Shown here in pieces: positions 11,231-23,045 of a DNA stretch of 64,000 nucleotides. Within the stretch, counting starts at the first letter, position 1; every line of letters starts with the position of its first letter. Origin of the DNA: Neckera pumila (Eukaryota > Streptophyta > Bryopsida > Hypnales > Neckeraceae); the NCBI GenBank assembly GCA_963969595.1, contig OZ018408.1, forward strand, positions 52,391,022 to 52,455,021, given 5' to 3'. The notes under the pieces are model-generated. The model saw only the letters and a list, made by a program, of their open reading frames with translations, made no database searches and had not been told where the DNA came from. Made by a program: the position numbers and the translations under genes.

Positions 11231-13220
11231 TTGGTTTACGTGATTCAATTATAGTGAATCTGAAAATGTTTCGTATTTGCTTAAAACCATACAATAATGA
11301 AATATCCTGATCAAAACAAATTAATTATTTGCTTAGTCAATTTCATTTGTGTTGTACAAGTTACACACTTGCTTTCAAAACTAAATTAAAATTTTAAAAT
11401 TAGAATTCTTCACAAATTCTTTTTTGTAAGAATTCATAAAATATGAAATTGACACTAAGAAGAAACATATAATGTACTAAAAATGACTTCATTGTTTATC
11501 TTTTTTTGTAATTAACCACTAAAAACCTCGAAATACAATGGAAAAATTGAAATATGAAATAAATGGTCACGTATTATTTTTCCATGACTTTTTGGATTTT
11601 TTTGGGAGATAATTACAAGGGGTCTAAAAACATGGAGTCATGAATTAGTCAAAAAAATTAACATGAAATCATATTTGAAAAATACGGGGTAAATACATTC
11701 GTTTCAATTACTAATAAATCTACTTAAAAATTTACTTATAAATGAAAATTTTCCACTATTATTATGTTCCATAAGATTGTGATAAGTAGGCTAAAATTGA
11801 TTTCTAATTCTAATTTTTTTAATTGTTCGTTGCTTATACTACAAAACATGCCTGAAATTTGTGGGAAGTCATTAATTCCAAGAGGCTTTTGACTATATTT
11901 TTGCCAAAAACACTCAAAACATTGCCATTTCCAAATACAAGAATTGAACATTAGAATTTTCTGTGAAGGAATTTAACTATTGGATCTTCTTGTAAATTAA
12001 TTTCAGAAAATGTGGAGAAAATTTTAGAATTTCCCACCATATCAATGTCAATATATTAGTGTTCAAATTGACGTAATTCATTTTTTAGCTCTATTGCAAA
12101 AAGGCAGTTGCACTACATAAGCACAGATTTGTATTAAAAAATGTCCAAAACGGTGGTTTCTATTTAAATCCAGTCTTCAAGAGTTAAAACCCTAAATTGT
12201 CAACATGCTTTAAAAACTTTAAATCATTTATTTTCTTACAACATGTAAGATAAAAGTAGAAATTAAAAAGAAGTAGAATATAAATCAAAATACTAAATGA
12301 TAAAGAATTTAATTTTCAAATTGTACGTTGCCGATCCAATGGTTTTAATGTTATAATAAACAACATGCGCTCCAATTTTTTTTCCTAAAAATCTTGAAAA
12401 TTGAGTTGACCTTTAAAGGACCATAATTGTCCATTTTAGGATCACATACTTATAAGCTGAAATCTTTTTCTAATTTTTTGAAGTTTTTTTTTGAGATAGA
12501 GAAATTGATTAGCTTTGTGAGAATAAAATGTTTTTTCAATTGCTGCCGGAAAACAAAAGCTATGTCCAAATAAGTTTGAAATAGGAAATAGGGCAATAAA
12601 AAAATTTCAAAAATTTCAAATTTCTATTTTTAAGATTTTCCTCTTATATATTATATTTATATATACATGTTAAGCTTTTATTCATTCCATTTATATTTTT
12701 TTAAGAAACAGTTATGGACAACCTTGTTTTGGGGACAATTTGAGCATCTTAACAACAGCACGTATGGATTTGAAGATTATACTTTTTGATAGTGGAAAAC
12801 TTAAATTTGTAAAAGTGTTTTGAAGTCTTTCAAAATTTTTGAATTTCACAAGTTAAACTTGAGAAATTGGTCACCAAAACAATACAAGGTTCAAGGGCAC
12901 TCTATGCATAATCCATATCAATTTATGGGTATTCAAAATCTACTTTGCAATTTTTGTAATTTTATTTCTAATGCATTTTTCCTCCAAAATATTGTATACT
13001 TCAAACTCATTTCCAATAATAGTGAATAGTACAACACCAAAGATTTGCAATGGATACCCTTCCATGCAATTGTGAACTACAAAAGCATAAATATTCATTT
13101 TTCAAATAGGATTTTAGGTGCAAAAATTAGACATCAAACTTTTGTGGATACCAATTTTTTTAAAGTTGGAAAATCAAATGAAGATTGGAAGACTTCAAAA
13201 TAGGCATGAAATTACTTTCA
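11231..13220. other. AT-rich intergenic, no gene seen
   Basis: Strongly A/T-rich, with frequent homopolymer runs and short open stretches of low-complexity codons only. Some phrases resemble the interior of the TTAA family (about 12040-12440: 'aaaatgtccaaaacggtgg', 'cctttaaaggacc'), so much of it may be eroded copies of that repeat. Confidence 0.4.
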
Positions 13221-13227
13221 TGATTTC

Positions 13228-14126
13228 AACCCTTGAAGGCCCATTGTCCCCTTGGGAGGCAAAATGGATTTTAGGTAATTTTTTATGACCTCAATTTTGA
13301 GTGTACTTTTCTAAAATTTTCTTCATTACATAGAAGTCTGATGAGCTTTATGGAAATATAATTATTACTTCAACTGGAGCCTAGGAGCAAAAGATATAAC
13401 TCAAGAAGCCCAAATTTTTTGTTGGTGAGTACAAAAATAAATCCATATTTTTTTTCCTTACAAATCTTTTTTTGTCTAAATGCGAAGCTTTCATTCAAAC
13501 CATTTCAAATAGTGATGTGAAAGTTATTAACAATCTTGTTTTTTGGACAATCCAAAAATCTTTTTGAAAAAATAGCTTGTTGGTTCCCTTTCCGAATGCA
13601 ATTCTCAAAACTTTTCAGAAAAAATTGTTCAAAAAGGTTAAGCTTGCTTGTTTGAACAAACCTACCATTGGAATTATAGCAATTTAATTCCATTTTGGGC
13701 CTATTAACGATTTTTTTTTCCTTCCAATCTTGGATCTACTTTTACTTAACCGTCACTTCAACAATGAAAATCAAGAGTCTGTTTCTTGGAATTTTTTCCA
13801 AAGACTTTCAACTCAATTCTCCAATACAAAAAGTTTCAAATTCAAAGTTCATAAAGCAAATTTTATTCACGAATGATGGTCAAAGTCATTTGAAAGTGTA
13901 GGATACTCTTTAAAAAAAACTTTTTTTTTTCAACTTCAAATGATAATATTGCTCAATATATAAGGTCGGACTTCATAAAAAAATTTCCACGTGATCCTAA
14001 TTAAACAAAGTACAAGATATTTCAATTAGATTCTTTATAAAAAAAAATTGTTTTCTATGGTGAATCCAATAGAAATGGTAGTTTTCAGTGATTTTTGCAT
14101 GAAAAATGGCCTTGGGCCTTCAAGGA
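13228..14126. mobile_element. TTAA-family repeat copy (about 900 bp)
   Basis: The left end 'caacccttgaaggccca' (about 13227) is the inverted complement of the right end 'tgggccttcaaggatt' (to about 14127), which is followed by TTAA. The left flank is TTCA, a one-base variant of TTAA. The interior shares AT-rich phrases with the 17469-18393 copy, such as the 'aagctttcattca' block. No coding. Confidence 0.55.
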
Positions 14127-14130
14127 TTAA

Positions 14131-15520
14131 TACCTTCATGATCAAACATTATAATCTTTGAATATGAAGTGATACTGTTGGGTTCATTTTTCCCATGTCA
14201 TCTCTACCATGTTTAGTTTGTTTTATTCATATGGTCACCGTTACAATTTTTTTTGATAAAGTGGTCAAATACTCCAGCTTCTTATTCATTTCGTTGGAAT
14301 TTCCACTTTCAAGAATTTTTATTCTTTAAATTGGAAGATAACACCTAAAACCTCCAAATGCAAAGAGGAACCCAATTTGAATTTCAAACTCAATACATTT
14401 TTAATTTGATAAAAAATGTACCCTTGTGTATTTCCCAATAGATCTCTAGCTAGGTCATTTGACCATACTGTGAACTTCTTTTCACAATATTGCAAGGTTC
14501 AAGGTTGAATAGTTTAATGGTTTGGAGGCCAAGAATTCTATAGAAGTTCACAATTCAACCCTAAACCCAAAACCTTGCAATCCTATAAGCATTTCAAAAG
14601 TTAGAATTTCATAGATAGTTTTTTACTTTTAATGTTTTGAAAGTGAACTACTGATATGTAATCCCTTGACTTACTTTTTGCTCCATTTCAATTTCCTTCC
14701 GACCCATTCAAATTGCAATTTCTATGACACTTCTAAAGTCAAAATTTGAATTTTTAAAAATTTCTTCATTTTTAATGTTTTTTAGGTTACATAAGAATTT
14801 GTAGCTCAAATAGTTTACTCTTGGCTCCATTTGAATTCTCTACAAAATGGATCAAATTATAGTTCTCAAAACAACTTGGAAGACTGCATCTTCAAAGATC
14901 AAAACATGCCACTTCTGAATTTTTTCTAGAATCAAACTTGCCTTCACTTGGGTCCAAGAAGTATAGTAATTGCACCATGACGTTTATCACTATTGTTTCC
15001 ATTTCTTCAAAAGAGTTTGTATTATTCGAGCAATTTTTTCAATACAATTATTTTTGCAAAAAAAAAAACTTTATGAAATTGGAAAAACTTCAATTTGATG
15101 TTTTCTATTACAAAAAAATACAACCATATTTCAAAAATACATTATTATATTTAAGATAAATTAGCATTTCAAATGTACGCTTCCATTTCCAAATGTTAAA
15201 ATATTCCCAAAACCCGGATATGGAATGCCCGATAAGGGTTAATTTCATTTCTCTATTGTATTTTCTTTTGAGCAATGCCAATTGTTATTTTCAAATACGC
15301 ATACATTCATGTTTGAAGTTTTGATGTGATATCCAAAATAATATCTAAAAGAAGTTTGGCAATTTTTTTTTCCTTCTAAAGCACAGACTCCCTTTCCAAA
15401 TTCCTACAACAATTGTACCAAATCATAAATGACGTTTGGAACTAACTACACAAAAATTTGGAGTTCCTTTCTATATCGTTTCTTAGAATCTAATTTATGC
15501 CTATAAGGCTTGCATAATTC
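14131..15520. other. AT-rich intergenic, no gene seen
   Basis: No gene supported. An imperfect inverted repeat of about 22 bp ('attgcaaggtt...' against '...aaccttgcaat') lies at roughly 14491-14581. Otherwise the sequence is low-complexity A/T. Confidence 0.4.
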
Positions 15521-15524
15521 AAAT

Positions 15525-16265
15525 ATGAACATTGCATTGCACTAAACCATCTAGCTGTATTAAGTGTACTGTAATGCATTTCAAAATAGATTCGAAGCTT
15601 TCATATTAGAGAACTTGAATCATTACATTGCCTTCCTAAATAACATGAAGTTACACACCTTCGCAATGCAGAACCTATTGTTTTTTTTAGCTATTTTTTT
15701 ATGTTGATTTATATTCATATACACAATAGTAAAGTCCGCAAAAACATTATGCATTTGAACCTAATATGTTGCCAAATATAAAAATTGAATATTGTCTACT
15801 TCTTACTATTTTCCTTAGATTACTTTATATTTTGTATTTCTATCCCAGTTGGTTTGAGAATTCAATAGTATTCTACTCATTTGTTTAACCGTTGTTTCCT
15901 TAATCATTTTTGTACATAGTACATTTTGTACTCTTTGAGTTCCCGAAGCCTTTTTAAATGAACAAAACCACTTTGGTCTCCATTTTGGTTGTAAAGAATA
16001 AAAACTTCCACAAACTATATTTTTTACATTTCCATCCGTGGGAACTTGCACTAGATCGGTATAAGAATGTATGGAATGAATTTCAAGCACTTTAACCTTG
16101 TCCTTCATAATATTTTCTTGATCAAAGTGGAAAAAATAATGTTATGATTGTGCACCTTTTTCTTATGTGCATTATAATTCTTTGAATAGAAAAAGCTTAC
16201 AATTTTTCCACTCTCCAGGTCAACAAAATTAGGTTCAACACTTCAATTACCAGTGTAGAAGAAAT
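15525..16265 (+). repeat. Direct repeat, copy 1 (about 745 bp), empty site
   Basis: This segment is repeated, with scattered substitutions and small indels, at 17176-17468 plus 18394-18845. Shared landmarks are 'attgcattgca.taaacca', 'acacaatagta.agtcc', 'acttccaca.cctata'-type phrases and 'gtatggaatgaatttcaagc'. At 15815-15818 it has a single TTAG, exactly where copy 2 is interrupted by the 925-bp element. It therefore shows the site before insertion. No coding function seen. Confidence 0.8.
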
Positions 16266-17175
16266 TCTTTAAAATAGAAGAAAATAACCTTTTCAATGTT
16301 TGTAATAGTGACTACAAGTATAAGTTGGTTTAATGAATGATTTTAAATACAAGTTCATTCTTCTTAAAGCTTATTTCGATTCTTGAAGAAGTCTTGACAA
16401 AGCCTATGCTATCAATAATAACTTCACCCAAAGGCATGACAAGGTGAATTACTGAATGAACATTGACTTCATTTTTTAATTGCATAATTTCTGGTTGAAT
16501 CTTGTTGAAAGATAAGGGGATATTTAGATTTTTAATATACACGGATAATTCTATATAAATGAACTATGACTTCTTACGATGTTGTGCAATGGTGTTTTAA
16601 AAAGCAACCTCAGGTTCTCTTTAATCCCTTAAGGACCATCATGCGTTTTTTGACAACATAGAAATTTTAGGTAGATACGAGTGACTATAGATTTGCATGT
16701 TTCAAGTCCAAACTTGAATAGAAGCCGTGGACAATATATATTTTATGTAGACAACGTTCGATGACATTTGAAAAATTATGGCCTAGTATGTTTATTTTTT
16801 CCTCGGACGTATTCTCTAGATAGATAAAAGTTAATTTCTTTTCTGAAATTGGTTTTCTAGAGTTTCATATATGTAACAAGCTGTTAATCATATTTTTTTT
16901 ATCAACGAGTGAAAAGTTATGAGGATTTTTTTTTTGCAGACAGTCTGGATTCTCTACTCTAAAATAAACTTTAAAGTCCTTCATCTTATTTAATTTTCAA
17001 TATTTTCTTCAATAAATAAAATTGTAGGATGCAAATTCTGTGATACTAAATGCTCATACCTTTTAATCCACACAGTCAAAATGCTTGAAGTTTTTTCCAC
17101 ATCTTCTTCAGTCATAGCAATGCAAGATCATATAGTTAAATGTGAAAAAAAAAATTCAAAATTTGGTACTTGTAC
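16266..17175. other. AT-rich spacer between the two direct-repeat copies
   Basis: No gene. A likely left end of another TTAA-family copy begins at about 16619 (TTAATCCCTTAAGGACC). I could not locate its matching right end. Confidence 0.35.
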
Positions 17176-18845
17176 AGTACATTGCATTGCAATAAACCAT
17201 CCAATTGTCATTAGGCGTATTTTAGTGCATTTCAAAATGTATTTAAAGCTTTTATATTTCGAGACTGAATCATTACATTGCCTTTCTACATGACATGAAG
17301 TTATACACCTTTTGCAATGCAGAATCTATGAATTTTTTTAGCTATCTTTTATGTTAATTTATATCTATATACACAATAGTATAGTCCTTAAAAGCATTAT
17401 GCATTTGGAACTAATACATTGCCAACTATAAAAACCGAATGTTATGAACTTCTTACTATTTTTTTTAACCCCTAAAGGACCGAGGTGATTTTCCTACCAA
17501 AAAACATTCAAAACTGTCATTTCTATTGCAAAGAGAAAAGAGTTTAAAAATTTGTTTTTTTTTGCATATCCAACTGTAAGATCTTATACTTGACTAGTAT
17601 ATGAATATGTGGAAGAAATTTCAAAAACTTTGACCACGTAGATTGCAAGATATATGCATTTAAAGTGAAGAAAACAAGTTTTTTTCCACCTTGCTTCACT
17701 AGGTTTTTTGGCTTTGAATCTTTTTAGTTCAAATTTTTTGCACTAGTGATCTTGATTTTCTACTTACTTATGTTAAGTAGTTGAGTTCAGAATCTACCAA
17801 AAAAATTTAGGAAAAAAAGCACTTAATTTTCACTCATTAAAAAATTGTTAAGTAGAAGTGGATACAAGATTGAAGAAAAATCTAAATTGTTAATAGCTTT
17901 TAGATGGAATTGAATCACAATAATCCCAATAGTGAGATTGTTCTAGCAAGAAAATCTAACCTTGTCTAACAAAAAAAATTGAAAAATTCTCAAAATTGCA
18001 TTCTAAAATGAATTCTACAACTTATTTTTTCAAGAAGATGCTTAGATTGCCCGAAAAACTAAGATTGTCCATAACTTTCTCATTATTAGTCCAAACTGAA
18101 TGAAACAAAGCTTCACATGTAGACAAAAATATAATCTTTGAGGAAAAAATTTGAAAAAAAATTATTTTGACTTTTTGTGATTTTTTTTGGGCTGCCCGCA
18201 AAATTCCAATTTTACTTATTGTGCCATAACTTTTGCTCCCGGGCATCAATTAAAATAAAAATTATATATTCACAAAGATCTCGCAAAAATACACAACCTC
18301 AAAAAATCCCAAAAAATATTACTAAAAATTGAGATCGTAGGAACCTGCCCGGACCCAAATTGTCCCCCGAGGGGACAACTGGTCCTTTAGAGGTTAAGCT
18401 ACTCTGTGTATTTTATTTTTGTCCCGGTTGGTTTAAAAACTCAATAATTCTCTGTTCACTTGTTTATTTATAGTTTCCTTAATCCTTTTTATTCATTGTA
18501 TAGTCCGTATTCTTTGAAGTCCTCCAAAGCCTTTTTTAAATTATCTAAACCACTTCAATCTCCATTTTGATTGTAAAGAGTAAAAACTTCCACAACCTAT
18601 ATTTTCTACATTTTCATCATTGGGAATTTGCACTAGATTAGTGTAAGAATGTATGGAATGAATTTCAAGCACTTCAACCTCGTCTCTTATAACATTTTCT
18701 CAATCAGAGTGTAAAAAAGTAATATCATGATGATGCACCTTTATTTTAAGTGCATTATAATTCTTTGAAGATGAAAAGCTCATAGTTTTTCCACTTCGAA
18801 CTCTTCATCAAAAAAAATTATGTTTACCACTTCAATTGCTAGGAG
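17176..18845 (+). repeat. Direct repeat, copy 2, split by a 925-bp insertion
   Basis: Second copy of the 15525-16265 segment. The left portion (17176-17468) and right portion (18394-18845) align to a continuous stretch in copy 1. The interruption falls at the TTAG or TTAA site. Confidence 0.8.
17469..18393. mobile_element. TTAA-flanked transposable element, reference copy (925 bp)
   Basis: The left end CCCCTAAAGGACC and right end GGTCCTTTAGAGG are inverted complements, with one mismatch in 13. TTAA flanks both sides (17465-17468 and 18394-18397). The related segment at 15815 has one TTAG and no element, so this is an insertion with a four-base target duplication. A TTAA duplication with ends starting CCC is what is known of piggyBac-type transposons, and that assignment is inference. 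The element has no transposase ORF, so it would be non-autonomous. It is AT-rich with several poly-T runs. Confidence 0.85.
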
Positions 18846-20420
18846 AGTCCTTGGACTCAGCTCTTAGAAGAACTGATAGGAAAAAAGGCGGGGACACTCG
18901 GGAGTGGCTACCTTGGTCGTAAAAAATAAACAAGGAGAACTGGGGGTGGGAGGAGGGGATTTTAGGGTTTAGGGTTGGATTTGAGGTAAATTGAAGAGCA
19001 AACTAAAGACAAGTATGAATTTGCAAGACTTTAATTTAGAAATTTTTTTGTCCACCCTTTCGAGGACGAGCTCCATGATTTGGGCTTGCCTAACCTTCTA
19101 GTGCACGATGATTGATTGGGCTCAGGAATCGTTCGCTTCATGTTCTAGAGCAAACTACATTTTCCATCGTTTGCAGTGACCCTAAACACTTGCAATCATC
19201 TTGCTCTTCGAAGTCACTAGTGCACTTGTTTGTTGACGAATTGGACGTGATTCGAAACCCAAACTGCGACTCATGTTTGCAAGCCTTGTCGTGGAGATTT
19301 GTGTGTCCTCCGTTGCGAACGTGTATCAGTGAGGCTGTGTTGCATGGCCCTAAACCCTATAACCTCCCTTCGAAGGGTTGTATATGCATCGGTGACCCAT
19401 ACCCAAATGTACCCTGAATCGTACCATTTTAATTCCCCTCCCCTCAACCCCTAAAACCGAAACCCTAAAATGCACCAACACGACCATGACCACGGAAGGG
19501 ATGGGGGCCAAGACCATCCACAGAATCGGCAGTGAAGTCGGGACACTTATAGGACCCTAAACCTTGACTACCAAACCCACTGAACCCGTTCCATCGTTTG
19601 ACGTAACCATCCCCCCATTTTTTTTCCATGTAAGGTGGAGCACTCATTCCCACACTTGTACCTATTGTTTGTCCCTAGACTCACCCAAATATGTCCCTAG
19701 ACTCACCCAAGTATGTCCCTAGACTCACCCAAATATGTCCCTAGACTTTGGTGTATGTGTTCTCTACATGCTTCATGGTGATTCGTTGATACAGTTGAAT
19801 GACACTTATGTAATTTTGATTTGTGGACTACTGATTTTGGCAGGGTTCAGACTTGGGTACACCTATAGGACAGTTTTAGTGGTCTAGGCAGCCAATATTT
19901 TGAAAAATCTTAGAAAATCCATGCCAAGTCCAAAAAATCTTTTTTTTTTTTTTGAATATTCATGATTTTCTATCGCCTTTACTAAAAAAATATTTGTTTT
20001 TTGAAATGGTGCCTCCAAATATGCTAAATTCCTTATTTTGATGGTTTTGGGTGCTTCCACTATAATCCCAAAGAACTTGGCCCGTGAACCCTTGCCCCCT
20101 CCAGTGAACCCTACCGAGGGCTATAGCTGCGCGCCTATTGGCGCTCCGCTCCAGGCCTAAACCCTACTTGCTTCGCTCCGGAGGGTTTAGGTGGCCCAAT
20201 CCGTAGAGTTGTTTCCCTTGACCGGATGGAGTCCATTTCTTGCTCGGCAAACATTTTGTGGATTTTTCCAGCAACGACGCTCGACCGCCGGTACCCACTG
20301 TAAGGAACGCAAGTTTGTTCCACACAGATGGACTCCCGGAATCTCCGATGGGAGTAGCTTCGTCAGCTTTGGAACAGGATACTGCCTAGCGAATGAATAC
20401 TAATGAGCGCGGGCGCATCG
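18846..20420. other. Intergenic with telomere-like motifs and a 22-bp minisatellite
   Basis: No gene supported. About two units of TTTAGGG occur near 18960-18975, and several 'ccctaaacc'-like motifs at 19350-19470 and 20155-20190. A 22-bp unit built on 'gtccctagactcacccaa' repeats about 3.5 times at 19670-19748. GC rises locally at 20080-20400 without a recognisable protein. Confidence 0.45.
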
Positions 20421-21253
20421 TCACCGATTTTACGATTTTGTGGAATTTGGGTTTTGACAGTACCAAAACGTCTGCCATTCATGACCGACCACTAAGACAG
20501 AAAATTGTGATTGCAACATAGTAGCAATTTGTTTGCGATGATTTTGCAGTGGAATGATGTGGAATGGAACTTGGTTCGAATCTTAAAAAGTAAATAATGC
20601 CTTTCAGAACCATTGCAAACTTGTAAATGATTGAATGTAAGAGTATTGGACAAAGAATCCATGCTATTGAAGTCCTAAGCTATTCTTAACCCGTTCAACT
20701 TCTATTGTCAAATCCGTTCCAAAATGGTTGCAAATCCATTAAACTTCTATTGTGAAATCTATTCTAAAACTGTTGCAATTCCGTTCAGCTTCTATTTTCA
20801 AATCATGTAAAAAAACGTTGCTGATTAAATGTAAACGTCTTTGCAATAGACGTTGCGAAAAAATATGAATTGCACATAATTGTCAAAGTGGGCTCTAAAA
20901 TTTTTAAAATATGATTATTTAGGTTTATTGTTACATATTAACCTCCCTTTCCATCCTGCCTCATTAAAAAACATTTCAAATTGAATTGAATTTTGATTCA
21001 AATCGATTTAAGTTATTCCACCTCCCCCACCTCTTGTAAGCTTGAGGTGGGATTTGCTATGACATTCGATATGGGATAGTCCCAAGTGCAAAACTATTAA
21101 AAAAAACAATTGCAAAGCCTTGGAGAAATCGCAAAACTGTTGCAAACCAAGTGTGACATTGTAGGTAGGACCTGACAAAGTTGTTCAAAGGGGAATTGGG
21201 GCCATTGCTAAACCATTGCAAAAACTGTTGCCACTACACATCATCTTGTAGTG
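20421..21253 (-). mobile_element. 3' end of a CACTA-type transposon
   Basis: The sequence ends CTTGTAGTG at 21245-21253, the inverse of the CACTACAAG terminus of CACTA elements. The preceding several hundred bases are rich in repeated 'ccattgcaaa' and 'gttgcaaa' motifs, resembling the subterminal repeats of this superfamily. The other end was not found, so the start given is only the onset of the motif-rich part. Confidence 0.5.
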
Positions 21254-21257
21254 GACA

Positions 21258-21410
21258 CACTACAAGAGAAAATATATCCTAATCGACAAAAATTTGACAT
21301 AATTTTGTCAATTGTCCCGTCAATTAGGACTACTTGATTTTGATTTGATCACTTAATTGACAAAATTATGTCGATTAGGACACTCAATTGTCAAAAGTTT
21401 TGACACAATT
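21258..21410 (+). mobile_element. 5' end of a second CACTA-type transposon
   Basis: It starts CACTACAAGAGAAAA at 21258. Alternating inverted motifs follow: 'cctaatcgacaaaa', 'ttgacataattttgtcaatt', and their complements near 21355-21415. These are typical subterminal repeats. It abuts the previous CACTA end with only GACA between. The distal end is not identified. Confidence 0.55.
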
Positions 21411-22718
21411 CTGTCAATATGGTTGTCATGTGGGACCAAAATTTGATCTCTCCTTATATTCATGGACAAGGTCAAAATCGCACTACAATATCTCTATGCG
21501 AGCTTTCTCAAACACGACATGCAAGAACAAAGAATGCAAAATTGCCCCCTATTTTTGTAGCATACAACACAGATATTTGGAGGTATGACCAAATACTACG
21601 TGAAGTGCTTGTCATTTGCACTTAAGAGAAAAAAAAAAATCTTATATGTACATCTGAATGAATACTAAGGATTCACATACATTTACTTCAACATCTGCAC
21701 TGAACAAGTATTTTGCAATCCAAAACCTCCTTAAGTCATTTACAAAAGCCATCAGCATCAAAATTGGTGTGCAACTTCCTTCAACAATCAGAACAATATC
21801 TGATTTAGTTGTACAAGAAAATCTGAATATTTTCTTTCAAGACCATGATAAGAAGTTCTTCCCATCAAAGCTTTAACATTGCTCCCTTTACTCAAGACAT
21901 CCTTGATAGCTTGGAGTGCCTTGTTAATAGTTTTCTAATCCATAGAAGAGCCATTACTCACTAAGCCATGTCGAAAGTGGGTGCCACCCAAACCCAGACC
22001 ACCTTGAAGGCACTAAGCTTGGGTGTAATATGGATGCACCTTCAACACTCTACCTCATGTTGTCCCAAATCAAGATGTTTGAGACAATAGAATGACAGGG
22101 ATTTGCTCTTTGTTCAGGTCAAGTTCAAATATTGTACAAAGAAAGCATTGGAATCAGCAAACACTTCAAATACACACAATTTGATTGAAGACTAGCTTAT
22201 ACAACAAAACCTTGACTCACATAAGAAGCTTGAAGTTCAAAACCATCTAAAGTCCACTATTTTTGAAACCTAAACCTCATAACAACGTCGCTGAACTTCC
22301 GCAAATGGTTAGATCTGGCAAGATGCTAGTGCATTATGCTTACCAATGCAAGGGCCCTCTCCACAACAATGTGCATCTTCTTTCCTAGAGACACCATCTT
22401 GCCCTGGCCTATAAACCTTGAAAGGAATTTAATTCTTTTACATCTTCAAATTTGGAGACCTAATCACAATTCACAAACATTCATAATAGTTGACAAATCA
22501 CTCAATAATATCAAAAAGGGTCTATTTCAAATGAAAAAAAATAAAGAAAACACTCGTAATAATCAAGGGATTTTGATATAAGGTAAATTATTTTGCTAGT
22601 CCTTCATTTCAAAAAATTAGTGTTTGCAGTTTTGTTGAAAACATTAGATACCAATTTCATTGATCATATTATGAAAGCCAAAATTCAAAAGATTTCAAAT
22701 ATTATACAACCAAAGTCA
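21411..22718. other. Intergenic, possibly interior of the CACTA element
   Basis: No supported gene. Short open stretches on both strands (about 21650-21990) have protein-like codons but are broken by stops, and I could not match them to a transposase. Confidence 0.3.
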
Positions 22719-22726
22719 GTGAAGAA

Positions 22727-23037
22727 CTGAGTTGTCAGGACGTCCGGACGGACGTCCAGAGTCCGAGGATGCTGCCCCTGTAACGTCCTATGACATTCAC
22801 TTTTTACGTTTTTTACCTACATGGTAAATTCAGCGACCAAAAACCCAACCGAAAACCCGACCGATCGAATACCCAAATGAAAACCCGACGGACCGAATAT
22901 CCCACCGCGGCGTCCGAATTACCTAAGGTAATTTTTTTTTACGACGGTTTTACCCACTGCGTCCGGTTGGACGCTGCGTCCGGACGTCTGGATTTTGGAC
23001 GTGAATTGATCCCGGATGTTCGATATTGACAACTCAG
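22727..23037. mobile_element. hAT-type MITE, copy 2 (311 bp)
   Basis: It has the same CTGAGTTGTC...GACAACTCAG ends as copy 1, with an exact 8-bp duplication GTGAAGAA at 22719-22726 and 23038-23045. The core blocks 'acctacatggtaaatt', 'caccgcggcgtccgaat' and 'acctaaggtaatt' are shared with copy 1. The interior minisatellite is about 96 bp shorter. Confidence 0.92.
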
Positions 23038-23045
23038 GTGAAGAA

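Noticed and set aside
21650..21990. A minus-strand phrase resembling the start of a Ty1/copia gag (FDGKNFLSWS)
   Set aside because: A stop follows at once and no further copia motifs appear; the match is too short.
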